64,000 bases of DNA from Streptomyces sp. cg36 (GCF_041080675.1 NZ_CP163520.1:6101001-6165000), one strand, 5' to 3'. Shown: positions 1-8,468, counted from the stretch's first letter. Notes: generated by a model from the letters alone, not told the origin. Program-made: numbers and translations.

Positions 1-538
1 AGGCGATCTGTCCGGCCCGGTAGCCCTTGGCGGTGGCCTTCTCGTCCGTGTTGCGGTTGATCCGGTACGTGAGGCGGGTCGCCAGCATCGAGGCGACGCC
101 CGCGACGATCGGGGCGGCGACGGCGGGCAGCAGCACCTTGGTGACGACGGTGGAGCCGTTGACCGAGGACCAGCCGGCCGACATCACGGCCGCGCCGATC
201 AGACCGCCGAACAGGGCGTGGGACGAGCTGGACGGCAGACCGAGCAGCCAGGTCACCAGGTTCCACAGGATGGCGCCGACCAGGGCCGCGAAGATCACTT
301 CGGTTCTGATGCCCTTTTCGTTGACGATCCCGCCGGAGATCGTCTTGGCGACCTCCACCGACAGGAACGCGCCGACCAGGTTGAGCGCGGCGGACATGGC
401 CACCGCGGCTTTGGGCTTCAGTGCGCCGGTCGAGATGGTGGTGGCCATCGCGTTGGCGGTGTCATGGAAACCGTTCGTGAAATCGAACACTAGAGCTGTC
501 ACGACCACAATGGCGAGCAGCAGCGTGATGTGTTCCAT
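1..538 (-). CDS. pit: Inorganic phosphate transporter, PiT family (3' end cut off by window)
   Basis: Low-affinity phosphate permease of the cytoplasmic membrane. The reverse strand from ATG at 538 reads an uninterrupted frame to the window edge (about 179 residues; PiT proteins are usually 330-420, so the C-terminal half is missing). The N-terminus has a hydrophobic helix followed by the PiT signature DFTNGFHDTANAMAT, then KPKAAVAMSAALNLVGAFL and GLPSSSSHALFGG, all typical of the family. A PHO box lies 37-69 bp upstream, which fits PhoP control. From memory this corresponds to pitH2 (SCO1845) of S. coelicolor. Family assignment is very secure; the paralogue assignment rests on remembered synteny and the PHO box. 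Confidence 0.95.
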   Translation of the reverse strand, partial: MEHITLLLAIVVVTALVFDFTNGFHDTANAMATTISTGALKPKAAVAMSAALNLVGAFLSVEVAKTISGGIVNEKGIRTEVIFAALVGAILWNLVTWLLGLPSSSSHALFGGLIGAAVMSAGWSSVNGSTVVTKVLLPAVAAPIVAGVASMLATRLTYRINRNTDEKATAKGYRAGQIA

Positions 539-574
539 TTACCCAGGCAATCGTTCGACGTCAGTGTTGCGATG

Positions 575-607
575 AACGTAAGTAACCTGGATGAACGGAA
601 GGTGAAC
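575..607 (-). promoter_or_regulatory. PHO box upstream of the phosphate transporter
   Basis: Read on the minus strand there are adjacent 11-nt direct repeat units: GTTCACCTTCC (607-597), GTTCATCCAGG (596-586) and a degenerate TTACTTACGTT (585-575), with a further GTTCATC at 577-571. The Streptomyces PhoP box is built of 11-nt repeats beginning GTTCACC, so both phasing and sequence match. The rest of the 539-747 gap shows no gene. Confidence 0.8.
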
Positions 608-747
608 TGGGTCCGGCCCTGCGGTGTATCTGACCGCTTTTTGCGGTGTGCAGGCCCTGACAAACGCCTTCAAGCGTTCAAATGCCCCAGAGAAAGAGAT
701 ACTGGTCACCCTCTGGCGCCCGCCGCACGGCCTGCGAGGATCGCCCC

Positions 748-1425
748 ATGGGAGAGCCGAACGACCGCGAAACGATCGCCGCCGCCTGGGCCGAACTGAC
801 CGCCACCGCGCGCCGCACCGCCGAGGAGGGCCTGGTCGTGGGCACCTCCGGCAACGTCTCGGTACGCGTGGGCGACCTCGTCCTGGTCACCCCGAGCGGC
901 GTCCCCTACGACCGCCTCGGCCCCGACGACACCGTCGCCGTCGACCTCACCGGCCGCCAGGTGACCGGCACGCTCCGCCCCACCAGCGAGCTGCCCGTGC
1001 ACCTCGCCGTGCACGCGAACACCGCCGCCCGCGCCGTCGTCCACACCCACGCCGTGCACGCCACCGCCGTCTCCACCCTGGTCGACGAGCTGCCGCCGGT
1101 CCACTACATGACCGCCGCCCTCGGTGGTCCGGTCCAGGTCGCGCCGTACGCGCTGTACGGCACCGAGGAACTGGCGCGAAACATGGTGCGCGCACTGGAG
1201 GGCCGCACCGCCTGCCTGCTGCGCAACCACGGAACGATCACTTACGGAACCACCCTCTCCGAGGCGTACGACCGCACCGCCCAGCTGGAGTGGATGTGCC
1301 GCCTCTGGCTCACCGCCTCCGCGATCCCCGGCCGCACCCCCTCCCTGCTCTCCCCGGCCGACCTGGACCGGGCCGCCGAGCAGTTCCGGGGGTACGGACA
1401 GCCCGGGGCCGGGCCGGGGGAGTGA
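748..1425 (+). CDS. Class II aldolase/adducin-type sugar-phosphate aldolase
   Basis: Cytoplasmic zinc aldolase of the fuculose/ribulose-phosphate type, 225 residues from the ATG at 748 (GAGGA 8 nt upstream), normal family length. The phosphate-binding TSGNVS motif is at residues 33-38, the catalytic Glu in TSELPVHL is E81, and zinc ligands are H99 and H101 (VVHTHAVH) and H161 (RNHGTI). An upstream in-frame ATG at 682 would add 22 residues that do not resemble the family, so the shorter start is preferred. It is divergent from the phosphate transporter. The substrate cannot be read from sequence; a fuculose-phosphate-like substrate is the default inference. Confidence 0.88.
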   Translation: MGEPNDRETIAAAWAELTATARRTAEEGLVVGTSGNVSVRVGDLVLVTPSGVPYDRLGPDDTVAVDLTGRQVTGTLRPTSELPVHLAVHANTAARAVVHTHAVHATAVSTLVDELPPVHYMTAALGGPVQVAPYALYGTEELARNMVRALEGRTACLLRNHGTITYGTTLSEAYDRTAQLEWMCRLWLTASAIPGRTPSLLSPADLDRAAEQFRGYGQPGAGPGE

Positions 1426-1480
1426 CCCGGTAGGACCCCGTCCACTGGCCGCGCGCGCGACGGCTGCCCACACTGGAGCG

Positions 1481-2605
1481 GTGCGCCCGGCAACAGCGAC
1501 GGCAGCGGCCGTCACCACACTCATCGGCGTCGGCGCGGCAGCGGTGGCCGCCGGACGGTACGCGAGCGACGCCGCCCTCAAGGCGCCGCCGGGCCGCCCC
1601 CTGCCCGCCGACCCCGAACTCACCGTGCACGCCACCGCGCCCGGCCGGATCACCCTGACCCGCTGCCTGGCCGCGCAACGCCCCGGCGTGTACGCGATCG
1701 AGGGCCCCGGCATCCACGCCGTGGTCGGACCCGTCGTCGAGGACGCGCCGCACCCGGCCGACACCGTGGTGCGCCGCCTGGAACGGGTCACCGAAGGCAC
1801 CCCGGCGGCGGGGGACCGGGTCCGGCTCACCCCGCAGATCCACCGCGGCACCCCCGCCACCCTCGGCCTGTCCTACGAGGACGTGGAGATCCCGTCCGAA
1901 CTGGGCTCGCTGCCCGCCTGGCTGGTGGAGGGCGTCCGGGACACCTGGGTCATCGCCGTGCACGGCATCGGCACCACCCGCGAGCACGCGCTGAACATCG
2001 CGGGCTTCCTGCACCGCCACCGCCTCCCCGTCCTCGTCCCCGCCTACCGGGGCGACGAGGGCGCGCCCCGCTCGCCCGACGGCCTCGCCCACCTCGGCGA
2101 CTCCGAGTGGCGCGACCTGGACGCCGCCGTCCGCTACGCGGTCCGGCGCGGCGCCCGGCGCGTCATCCTGCACGGCTGGTCCACCGGCGCCACCATGGCG
2201 CTGCACACCACCACCGGCTCGGCGCTGCGCGACCGCGTCGCGGGCGTCGTCCTGGACTCGCCGGTCCTCGACTGGGAAGGCACCCTGCGCGCCCTCGCCG
2301 TCGCCAACGGGGCCCCGGCCGCCCTGCTGCCGCTCGCCGTACGGGCCGCCCAGGGCCGCACCGGCCCGCACGGCGACCACCTGCGCGAGGCGGTCGACCC
2401 GGCCGCCCTGCGCGTGCCGGCCCTGGTCTTCCACGGCCCCGACGACACCCTGGCCCCCTGGCACCCCACCCGCGCCCTCGCGGCCCGCCGCCCCGACCTG
2501 GTCACCCTGCACACCGTCCCGCAGGCCCCGCACGCCTCGATGTGGAACGCGGACCCCGCCAGGTACGAGGAGGCACTGCGGCGCTTCCTGACGCCCCTGA
2601 TGTAG
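1481..2605 (+). CDS. Membrane-anchored alpha/beta hydrolase
   Basis: Serine hydrolase of the alpha/beta fold, 374 residues from GTG 1481. A short hydrophobic stretch near the N-terminus (ATAAAVTTLIGVGAAAVAAG) suggests a signal anchor. The first ~170 residues are a lineage-specific extension; the catalytic domain follows: HGIGTT oxyanion region, nucleophile elbow GWSTG with Ser234, acid in GPDD (Asp321/322), and His351 in PQAPHASMW. It lies 55 bp after the aldolase and may be cotranscribed. The natural ester or amide substrate is unknown. Start is uncertain because the GGAG upstream is only 2 nt from the GTG. Confidence 0.8.
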   Translation: MRPATATAAAVTTLIGVGAAAVAAGRYASDAALKAPPGRPLPADPELTVHATAPGRITLTRCLAAQRPGVYAIEGPGIHAVVGPVVEDAPHPADTVVRRLERVTEGTPAAGDRVRLTPQIHRGTPATLGLSYEDVEIPSELGSLPAWLVEGVRDTWVIAVHGIGTTREHALNIAGFLHRHRLPVLVPAYRGDEGAPRSPDGLAHLGDSEWRDLDAAVRYAVRRGARRVILHGWSTGATMALHTTTGSALRDRVAGVVLDSPVLDWEGTLRALAVANGAPAALLPLAVRAAQGRTGPHGDHLREAVDPAALRVPALVFHGPDDTLAPWHPTRALAARRPDLVTLHTVPQAPHASMWNADPARYEEALRRFLTPLM

Positions 2606-2696
2606 GAGGGACGGCCGGGCACCTTTCCCGGCCCCCCGGAACCAGCGGACCGCATTCCGTTTGGGCTTTCGGCCCGTCAGCGGGAAGACTGCACCC

Positions 2697-4124
2697 GTGA
2701 CGTCCCGGAAGCCTGAAGAGAAGTTGCCGCGAGACTCCAGACTGCGGCTTGTCCGCGCACCGCACGCGAAGGATGCCCGCCCGCTCGCCACCGCCCGCCG
2801 CGCCGTGACGGACCGGCGCGCCAGGCCGGCCTCCCGCCCACCGGAGGGCACCCCGGCCGCGGCCGAACTGGCCCGCCAGGCCAGAGCGGTGCTCGCCGAC
2901 GCCGTCCGGGTCGCCCGCTGGGCCGACGCCGAGCGCGCCCGGGGCGGCGCACCGCGCCCCGCCCCGACCGGCAGCCTGTCCGGCGCCGCCGCCGAACTGG
3001 CCGCCGCCACCCTGGACCTGACGCCGGGCCAGGTGCGCGAGGGCTGGGACCGGGCCCGGCTCGCCGGACTGATCGAACTGCACGGCGGCACCGCCCGCCC
3101 CGGCTGGCGGCTGCGCGCCTGGGACCGCGACGACGCGGCCGTGCTGCGCGGCTGGGTCGCCCTCTTCGACGCCTGGTCGATCGTCCACCCCGCCCCGGCC
3201 GCCATCGCGCCCGCCGCCGTGGCCGAGGTCGTCGAGGCCGTCCCGCAGGTGCTCTCGCTGCTCCAGCTCTCGGCCGGGCCCGTCCTCGTACCGGCCCTGC
3301 TGGACCTGCTCGGCCAGCGCGTCGCCGAACTCCGCGACGAGCGCTGCGAAGTGCCGTACGGGGGCGACGCGGACGGCGCCGGCGACCCGCCCGCCGCCCT
3401 CGCCTTCCTCTCCCTGCTGCTCGACTGGGTGCTCGCCGCGCTCGCCGCCGTCGGCGCGCTCACCCTCGGCCGGGGCTCGGCGACGCTCACCCCGCTCGGC
3501 AGTTGGGCGGTCTGGGTCAAGCTGGAACAGATCTGCGTCGCCGCGCAGAGCCCGGCGGGCAACATCGAGCAGTCCGCCGATGACATGCTGCGCGGCTGCG
3601 CCCGGCTCACCCCGGGTCCGGCCCGTGCCGAGTACCGCGCCTGGCTCGCCGCGCGGCCCGTCGGCAGCGCGGTCACCGAACTGCTCGACGCCGCGCGGGG
3701 CGAGGACGCCCTGGTGCGCGGACTCGCCTTCGAGGCCCTGCGGGTGGTGGGCGCCCCCGCCGAGCCCGAGGTGCGCGCCGCCACCGACGAGGTCTTCCTG
3801 CGGCCGTATGCCCTGCTCTGGCTCGCCGAGCACGAGGGCACCGACCCGGAGGACGCCACCTCCGTCCTCACCCGGGAGGAGTCGACCTGGCTGTGGGTGG
3901 ACACGGCGGCGGCCGTCGCCGACCACGGCGAGGTGGAGCTGATGGTGCGTCACCTCGACTCGGCGGTGCAGGGCACCGTGGCGGCGCTGCTGGACGAGGT
4001 GAGGGTGGTGGGCCACCCCCGTACCGTCCAGGTCCTGGTCGCCCTGGCAGCGGCCCACCCGGACCCGGCCCTCGCCAAGGCGGTCCGCCGGGCGGCCTTC
4101 CAGGTGCATACGGGCGGGGTGTAG
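2697..4124 (+). CDS. Conserved hypothetical protein, Ala/Leu-rich
   Basis: 475 residues from GTG 2697. I do not recognise a characterised family. The N-terminal 50 residues are basic and disordered-looking. The remainder is Ala/Leu/Glu-rich and predicted helical, with HEAT-like alternation near the C-terminus (residues about 330-475: VRGLAFEALRVVGA, AVQGTVAALLDEVRVVG, VQVLVALAAAHPDPAL). No signal peptide or convincing membrane span. Codon use is typical Streptomyces coding. It is convergent with the metallopeptidase across the heptanucleotide repeat tract. A scaffold or regulatory helical-repeat protein is only a guess. Confidence 0.75.
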   Translation: MTSRKPEEKLPRDSRLRLVRAPHAKDARPLATARRAVTDRRARPASRPPEGTPAAAELARQARAVLADAVRVARWADAERARGGAPRPAPTGSLSGAAAELAAATLDLTPGQVREGWDRARLAGLIELHGGTARPGWRLRAWDRDDAAVLRGWVALFDAWSIVHPAPAAIAPAAVAEVVEAVPQVLSLLQLSAGPVLVPALLDLLGQRVAELRDERCEVPYGGDADGAGDPPAALAFLSLLLDWVLAALAAVGALTLGRGSATLTPLGSWAVWVKLEQICVAAQSPAGNIEQSADDMLRGCARLTPGPARAEYRAWLAARPVGSAVTELLDAARGEDALVRGLAFEALRVVGAPAEPEVRAATDEVFLRPYALLWLAEHEGTDPEDATSVLTREESTWLWVDTAAAVADHGEVELMVRHLDSAVQGTVAALLDEVRVVGHPRTVQVLVALAAAHPDPALAKAVRRAAFQVHTGGV

Positions 4125-4162
4125 GGCGGGGGAGTGGGGGTGGTGGGGCTGGTGGGTGGTGG

Positions 4163-4440
4163 TTAGTCGTCAGCTGTCAGCTGCCATCTGCCAGTCGGCG
4201 TCTGATATCTGACATCTGCCAGTCGTCATCCGACAGTTGCCAGTGGCGGACCGACAGCTGATAGCCGTCAGCCGTCAGCCGTCAGCCGTCAGCCGTCAGC
4301 CGTCAGCCGTCAGCCGTCAGCCGTCAGCCGTCAGCCGTCAGCCGACATCTGTCATCTGACCGCTGACCGCCGTCACCTGCCACCCGTCAGCCGACCGCTG
4401 TCACCCGCCATCTGCCACCCGACCCCCGTCACCCCTCACC
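4163..4440. repeat. Heptanucleotide tandem-repeat tract (AGCCGTC)n with degenerate flanks
   Basis: Positions 4263-4339 hold eleven perfect tandem copies of the 7-mer AGCCGTC. On both sides (about 4163-4262 and 4340-4440) are degraded relatives such as AGCTGTC, ATCTGCC, ATCTGAC, CACCCGTC in roughly 7-nt phase. The tract fills the gap between two convergent genes, with no ORF of coding character. Seven-nt periodicity is unusual for a bacterial intergenic repeat; it looks like a slippage-prone microsatellite. Confidence 0.9.
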
Positions 4441-4442
4441 CC

Positions 4443-5336
4443 TCACCCCGCAAACGTATTGCACCGCCCCATGTCGCCACTGCGGAATCCCGTGGTGAAC
4501 CACTGCTGGCGCTGCTGGGCCGAGCCGTGGGTCCAGGATTCCGGGGTGACCCGGCCCTGGAACTTCTCCTGGATGCGGTCGTCGCCCACGGCCGCCGCCG
4601 CGTCCAGGCCGTCGTCGATGTCCTGCTGGGTGAGCCGGGTCAGCAGCGGGCGTCCGGTCCGCTCGTCCGGGGTGGTGGTCGCGTGGTGCGCCCACACCCC
4701 GGCGTAGCAGTCGGCCTGGAGCTCGACCTTCACCGCGTTGCTGTTCGCTCCCTGGCGGCCGTCCTGCGACTTGGCGAGGGTGCCCATCAGGTTCTGGATG
4801 TGGTGTCCGTACTCGTGCGCCACCACGTACGCCTGCGCGAACGGGCCGCCGCTGGAGCCGAACTTGGTCCGCAGCTCCTCGAAGAAGCCGAGGTCCAGAT
4901 AGACCTGGCGGTCGCCGGGGCAGTAGAACGGCCCGACCGCCGACGTCGCGTTGCCGCACGCGGTGGGGACCCGGCCGGTGAAGAAGACGGTCTGGGCGCG
5001 GGAGTAGCGCCCGCCCCGGCGCGGGAACTCCTGGCCCCAGTAGTCCTGCACGCTGTTGACCACCGCGAGGATCCGGCAGTCCTCCTTGGTGTTGGCGTCC
5101 CGCCCCTTGCGGCAGCTCGCCTGCACCTGCCCCTGCGCGGAGACCGAGGTCGCGGGCTGGGAGTCGCCGGAGGAGAGCCCCAGCTGCTCGGGGCCCACGC
5201 CGAAGAGGAGCCCCAGGACCAGGGCGATGATCCCGGCGATGCCGCCGCCGATGGTGGCCCGGCCGCCCGGGACACGACTGCCGCGTACGTCCTTGACCTC
5301 GGACGTGTCCAGATCGGCGTCGTCGTCGAACTGCAT
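4443..5336 (-). CDS. Neutral zinc metallopeptidase (YpfJ/KPN_02809 family)
   Basis: Membrane-anchored zinc protease, 297 residues from ATG 5336, full family length. A short acidic N-terminus ([14 protein letters not shown]) precedes one membrane helix (about residues 29-47, [19 protein letters not shown]), placing the catalytic domain outside the cell. The zincin motif HEYGHH is at 174-179 (His174, Glu175, His178), and ELQADCYAG at 206-213 supplies the third ligand. Cysteine pairs near 75/87 and 127/139 probably form disulfides. The family is widespread; the physiological substrate is unknown. Confidence 0.9.
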   Translation of the reverse strand: MQFDDDADLDTSEVKDVRGSRVPGGRATIGGGIAGIIALVLGLLFGVGPEQLGLSSGDSQPATSVSAQGQVQASCRKGRDANTKEDCRILAVVNSVQDYWGQEFPRRGGRYSRAQTVFFTGRVPTACGNATSAVGPFYCPGDRQVYLDLGFFEELRTKFGSSGGPFAQAYVVAHEYGHHIQNLMGTLAKSQDGRQGANSNAVKVELQADCYAGVWAHHATTTPDERTGRPLLTRLTQQDIDDGLDAAAAVGDDRIQEKFQGRVTPESWTHGSAQQRQQWFTTGFRSGDMGRCNTFAG

Positions 5337-5434
5337 GGGTCGCTCACCCTCCGCTCGCCGATGTCACCCCGAGTATCGAACAGGACAGTGCGTCGCGCCC
5401 GTTTTGACGCGGCGGCCGATACGCTCGGCGCCTC

Positions 5435-6145
5435 ATGGACCGGAACCGTCTCGCGCTGGCGCTCGGCGCCGCCGTGCTGGCCCTGCCCCTGGTCGCCGCC
5501 GCCCAGCACGCCCGGCCCGCGCCCTACGGCGACCGCCTCACCGTGCCGCCGGCCGCTCCGTACGCGCGCGCGTACGTGCGCGTACGGGGTGCGGCCGTGG
5601 AGGCGTACGCCCCGGGGAGCGGGGCGCGCGGCTGGACCTACCGGCGCGAGGGGCGGCGTCCGCTCGCCGTGCGCACCGCGCCCGGGCACGCCTTCGCGCT
5701 GTGGAGCGACGGTCTGGTCACCGACTCCGCGCGCGTGCTCTCGGTCGGCGCGGTCCGCTGGCACCGGGCCGTGCCGGGCCTCGCGGGCTGGCTGGCGGCC
5801 CGCCCCGGCCGGGCCGGGGGCGTGCTCCAGGAGCTCGGGCGGCCCGGGCCGGGCGCGGGGGAGGGCGGCATGCTCGCGGTGCTCACCCCCGAGCGGATCG
5901 CCGCGTACCGCACGGCCGACGGTGATCTTCGCTGGACGCTGCCCGCCCGGCGCGGCTGCGCCTTCGACCCGGACCGGACCGCGCGCGTGGCGGGCGTACT
6001 GATCGTCGCCCAGCCCTGCCGGGACCGGGACGCGTGGAGCCAGGAGCTGGTGGCGGTGGACGGCCTGGGGCGGATCGCGCCCGGCCGCACGCCGCTCGGC
6101 AACGAGCTGCCCACCGGGTCGCGGCCAAGGGATCACCGCACGTAA
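5435..6145 (+). CDS. Putative secreted or membrane-anchored protein, PQQ-propeller-like
   Basis: 236 residues from ATG 5435, starting with a signal peptide or anchor (MDRNRLALALGAAVLALPLVAAA). The rest has repeating blades of the kind seen in outer-surface beta-propellers (VEAYAPGSGARGWTYRREG, ALWSDGLVTDSARV, IAAYRTADGDLRWTLPARRG), where a value is read out and compared. I do not recognise a characterised homologue. It is divergent from the zinc peptidase, 98 bp away, so the two may share a promoter region. Function unknown. Confidence 0.7.
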   Translation: MDRNRLALALGAAVLALPLVAAAQHARPAPYGDRLTVPPAAPYARAYVRVRGAAVEAYAPGSGARGWTYRREGRRPLAVRTAPGHAFALWSDGLVTDSARVLSVGAVRWHRAVPGLAGWLAARPGRAGGVLQELGRPGPGAGEGGMLAVLTPERIAAYRTADGDLRWTLPARRGCAFDPDRTARVAGVLIVAQPCRDRDAWSQELVAVDGLGRIAPGRTPLGNELPTGSRPRDHRT

Positions 6146-6166
6146 AAGCAGTTGCACGCCCCCGCT

Positions 6167-6189
6167 AGAATTGTCCGCATGGCAATTCT
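6167..6189. promoter_or_regulatory. Perfect inverted repeat AGAATTG-N9-CAATTCT overlapping a -10-like TAGAAT
   Basis: Left arm 6167-6173 and right arm 6183-6189 are exact reverse complements, 9-nt loop. TAGAAT at 6166-6171 looks like a primary-sigma -10 box, giving a predicted transcript start near 6178. The element could be a repressor operator or an RNA hairpin at the extreme 5' end of the ABC-F transcript. No good -35 is visible at 17 nt. Confidence 0.55.
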
Positions 6190-6202
6190 CCTTGTGCATT
6201 AG
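6179..6202 (+). CDS. Possible 7-codon leader peptide upstream of ABC-F gene
   Basis: ATG GCA ATT CTC CTT GTG CAT TAG encodes MAILLVH. The ATG sits about 8 nt downstream of the TAGAAT -10-like box, so it could be translated as a leaderless message, a common arrangement in actinobacteria. It ends 62 nt before the ABC-F start. Its initiation codon is inside the loop of the inverted repeat. Short translated leaders upstream of antibiotic-resistance ABC-F genes are known to act in ribosome-mediated attenuation; whether this one does so is inference. It may be chance. Confidence 0.35.
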   Translation: MAILLVH

Positions 6203-6264
6203 ACGGCGTCGATCGTCCGCGACCCCCGTCCATCCCGCCGTCCACACCGCCCTGGAGTATTTCC

Positions 6265-7863
6265 GTGATCACCGCCACCGGCATCGAGCTGCGCGCCGGC
6301 GCTCGCATCCTCATCGAGAACGCCTCCTTCCGTGTCGCCAAGGGCGACCGCATCGGCCTCGTCGGCCGCAACGGAGCAGGCAAGACCACCCTCACCAAGT
6401 GCCTGGCCGGTGAGGGCATCCCGGCCGGCGGCACCATCACCCGCTCCGGCGAGGTCGGCTATCTGCCGCAGGACCCCCGCACCGGTGACCTCGACGTCCT
6501 CGCCCGCGACCGGGTGCTCTCCGCCCGCGGCCTCGACGAGGTGCTGCGCAAGATGCGCGAGAACGAGGACCGCATGGCGAACGGCAAGGGCGCCACGCGC
6601 GAGAAGGCGATGAAGAAGTACGAGCGCCTGGAGACCGAGTTCCTGACCAAGGGCGGGTACGCGGCCGAGGCGGAGGCCGCCACCATCGCGGCGGCCCTCG
6701 GGCTGCCCGACCGGGTGCTCGGCCAGCCGCTGCACACCCTCTCCGGCGGTCAGCGCCGCCGCGTCGAGCTCGCCCGCATCCTCTTCTCGGACGCCGACAC
6801 CCTGCTCCTGGACGAGCCGACCAACCACCTCGACGCCGACTCGATCGTCTGGCTGCGCGACTACCTCAAGACGTACCGGGGCGGCTTCATCGTGATCTCC
6901 CACGATGTCGACCTGGTCGAGACGGTCGTCAACAAGGTGTTCTACCTGGACGCCAACCGCTCCCAGATCGATGTCTACAACATGGGCTGGAAGCTCTACC
7001 AGCAGCAGCGCGAGGCCGACGAGAAGCGCCGCAAGCGCGAGCGCCAGAACGCGGAGAAGAAGGCCGCCGCGCTGAACTCGCAGGCCGACAAGATGCGCGC
7101 CAAGGCGACCAAGACGGTGGCCGCGCAGAACATGGCCAAGCGCGCCGAGCGCCTCCTGTCGGGCCTGGAGGCCGTCCGGGTCTCCGACAAGGTCGCCAAG
7201 CTGCGCTTCCCGGACCCGGCGCCCTGCGGCAAGACGCCGCTGACCGCCGAGGGCCTGTCGAAGTCGTACGGTTCGCTGGAGATCTTCACCGACGTCGACC
7301 TGGCCATCGACAAGGGCTCCCGGGTCGTCATCCTCGGCCTCAACGGCGCGGGCAAGACCACCTTGCTGCGGCTGCTCGCGGGCGCCGAGTCCCCGGACAC
7401 CGGCGAGGTCACCCCGGGCCACGGCCTCAAGCTGGGCTACTACGCCCAGGAGCACGAGACGCTCGACCCGGACCGCACGGTCCTGGAGAACATGCGCTCC
7501 TCGGCGCCCGACCTGGACCTGGTCGAGGTCCGCAAGACGCTGGGCTCGTTCCTGTTCTCCGGCGACGACGTGGACAAGCCCGCCGGCGTGCTCTCCGGCG
7601 GCGAGAAGACCCGGCTGGCCCTGGCCACGCTGGTGGTCTCGTCCGCCAACGTGCTGCTGCTCGACGAGCCGACCAACAACCTCGACCCGGCCAGCCGTGA
7701 GGAGATCCTGGGCGCGCTGCGCACCTACAAGGGCGCGGTCGTCCTGGTGACGCACGACGAGGGCGCGGTCGAGGCGCTCCAGCCCGAGCGGATCATCCTG
7801 CTGCCCGACGGCGTCGAGGACCTGTGGGGCCCGGACTACGCGGATCTGGTCGCCCTGGCGTGA
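6265..7863 (+). CDS. ABC-F family ATPase (ribosome-associated)
   Basis: Soluble twin-ATPase of the ABC-F class, 532 residues from GTG 6265 (GGAG 7 nt upstream), with no membrane domain. First cassette: Walker A GRNGAGKTTL, signature LSGGQRRRVELAR, Walker B LLLDEPTNHLD. A charged linker (about residues 240-305, READEKRRKRERQNAEKK) follows, the region that inserts toward the ribosomal peptidyl-transferase centre in this family. Second cassette: GLNGAGKTTLL, LSGGEKTRLALATL, LLLDEPTNNLD. Family members either gate translation (EttA-like) or protect ribosomes from antibiotics; sequence alone does not separate these. The upstream leader structure hints at translation-sensitive control. Confidence 0.92.
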   Translation: MITATGIELRAGARILIENASFRVAKGDRIGLVGRNGAGKTTLTKCLAGEGIPAGGTITRSGEVGYLPQDPRTGDLDVLARDRVLSARGLDEVLRKMRENEDRMANGKGATREKAMKKYERLETEFLTKGGYAAEAEAATIAAALGLPDRVLGQPLHTLSGGQRRRVELARILFSDADTLLLDEPTNHLDADSIVWLRDYLKTYRGGFIVISHDVDLVETVVNKVFYLDANRSQIDVYNMGWKLYQQQREADEKRRKRERQNAEKKAAALNSQADKMRAKATKTVAAQNMAKRAERLLSGLEAVRVSDKVAKLRFPDPAPCGKTPLTAEGLSKSYGSLEIFTDVDLAIDKGSRVVILGLNGAGKTTLLRLLAGAESPDTGEVTPGHGLKLGYYAQEHETLDPDRTVLENMRSSAPDLDLVEVRKTLGSFLFSGDDVDKPAGVLSGGEKTRLALATLVVSSANVLLLDEPTNNLDPASREEILGALRTYKGAVVLVTHDEGAVEALQPERIILLPDGVEDLWGPDYADLVALA

Positions 7864-8210
7864 CCCTGGGCGACTGATCCACTCCATATGGATCATTCGG
7901 CCTACGCGTGATCCTCAATCTGAGTGAGTGCGTCTCGTACCCCGGCGTGTCATGCACGGGATCAAGATCCGATACGTACCGTACGGGACCATTCCGGAGA
8001 GTGACCGGGCGCACACGCCTGACCAGGTACTTCTTGGCGCGTCTGGGCGAAAGGTCACTTCCGAGCCGTCCGGAATCTTGAGTTCCGCCCGTGCCGCACT
8101 AGGGCGCGCCCCGAAACCCGGTCGGATGGACCTTGCCGAATGGGTGGCCAGGAAGCCCGGGAGGGGTGATCATGAGAAGTCCAGAGCGCACTTCCCATGA
8201 GGAGGCACGG
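7864..8210. promoter_or_regulatory. gbn upstream region with clustered GATC sites and inverted repeat
   Basis: This 347-bp gap carries six GATC tetranucleotides (7876, 7891, 7910, 7960, 7966, 8168), where about one is expected at this GC content. Two form an inverted repeat, TGATCC (7875-7880) and GGATCA (7890-7895), spaced by 9 nt. Since Gbn binds GATC-containing DNA, this is probably where the downstream gene is autoregulated. No convincing ORF lies here. Confidence 0.6.
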
Positions 8211-8432
8211 GTGGCCGAGACTCTGAAGAAGGGCAGCCGGGTTACCGGCGCCGCGCGCGACAAGCTCGCGGCAGACCTGAAGAAGAAGTACGACTCCGGT
8301 GCGAGCATCCGGGCGTTGGCCGAAGAGACCGGCCGCTCCTACGGATTCGTCCACCGGATGCTCAGCGAGTCCGGGGTGGTACTGCGCGGACGCGGCGGAG
8401 CGACACGCGGCAAGAAGACCGCCTCGGCCTGA
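8211..8432 (+). CDS. gbn: GATC-binding nucleoid-associated protein Gbn
   Basis: Small basic DNA-binding protein, 73 residues from GTG 8211 with AGGAGG just upstream (about 8198-8206). It contains a single helix-turn-helix (SIRALAEETGRSYGFVHRML, residues 32-51) flanked by lysine-rich helices (DKLAADLKKKYDSG) and a basic tail (GRGGATRGKKTASA). This matches my recollection of S. coelicolor SCO1839, named Gbn for GATC-binding nucleoid-associated protein, reported to bind thousands of GATC-type sites and to influence development. An earlier in-frame ATG at 8172 would add 13 residues but lacks as good a ribosome site. A strong hairpin follows. Confidence 0.88.
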   Translation: MAETLKKGSRVTGAARDKLAADLKKKYDSGASIRALAEETGRSYGFVHRMLSESGVVLRGRGGATRGKKTASA

Positions 8433-8468
8433 CCTGGGCCATGGCGACCGGCCCGCCGGGCCCGGTGG

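Noticed and set aside
682..748. Longer start for the aldolase at ATG 682.
   Set aside because: The extra residues are basic and unlike the family, and the ATG at 748 gives the normal length with a plausible ribosome site.
4163..4440. CRISPR array.
   Set aside because: The repeats are 7 nt and contiguous, without 20-40-nt unique spacers, and no cas gene is nearby.
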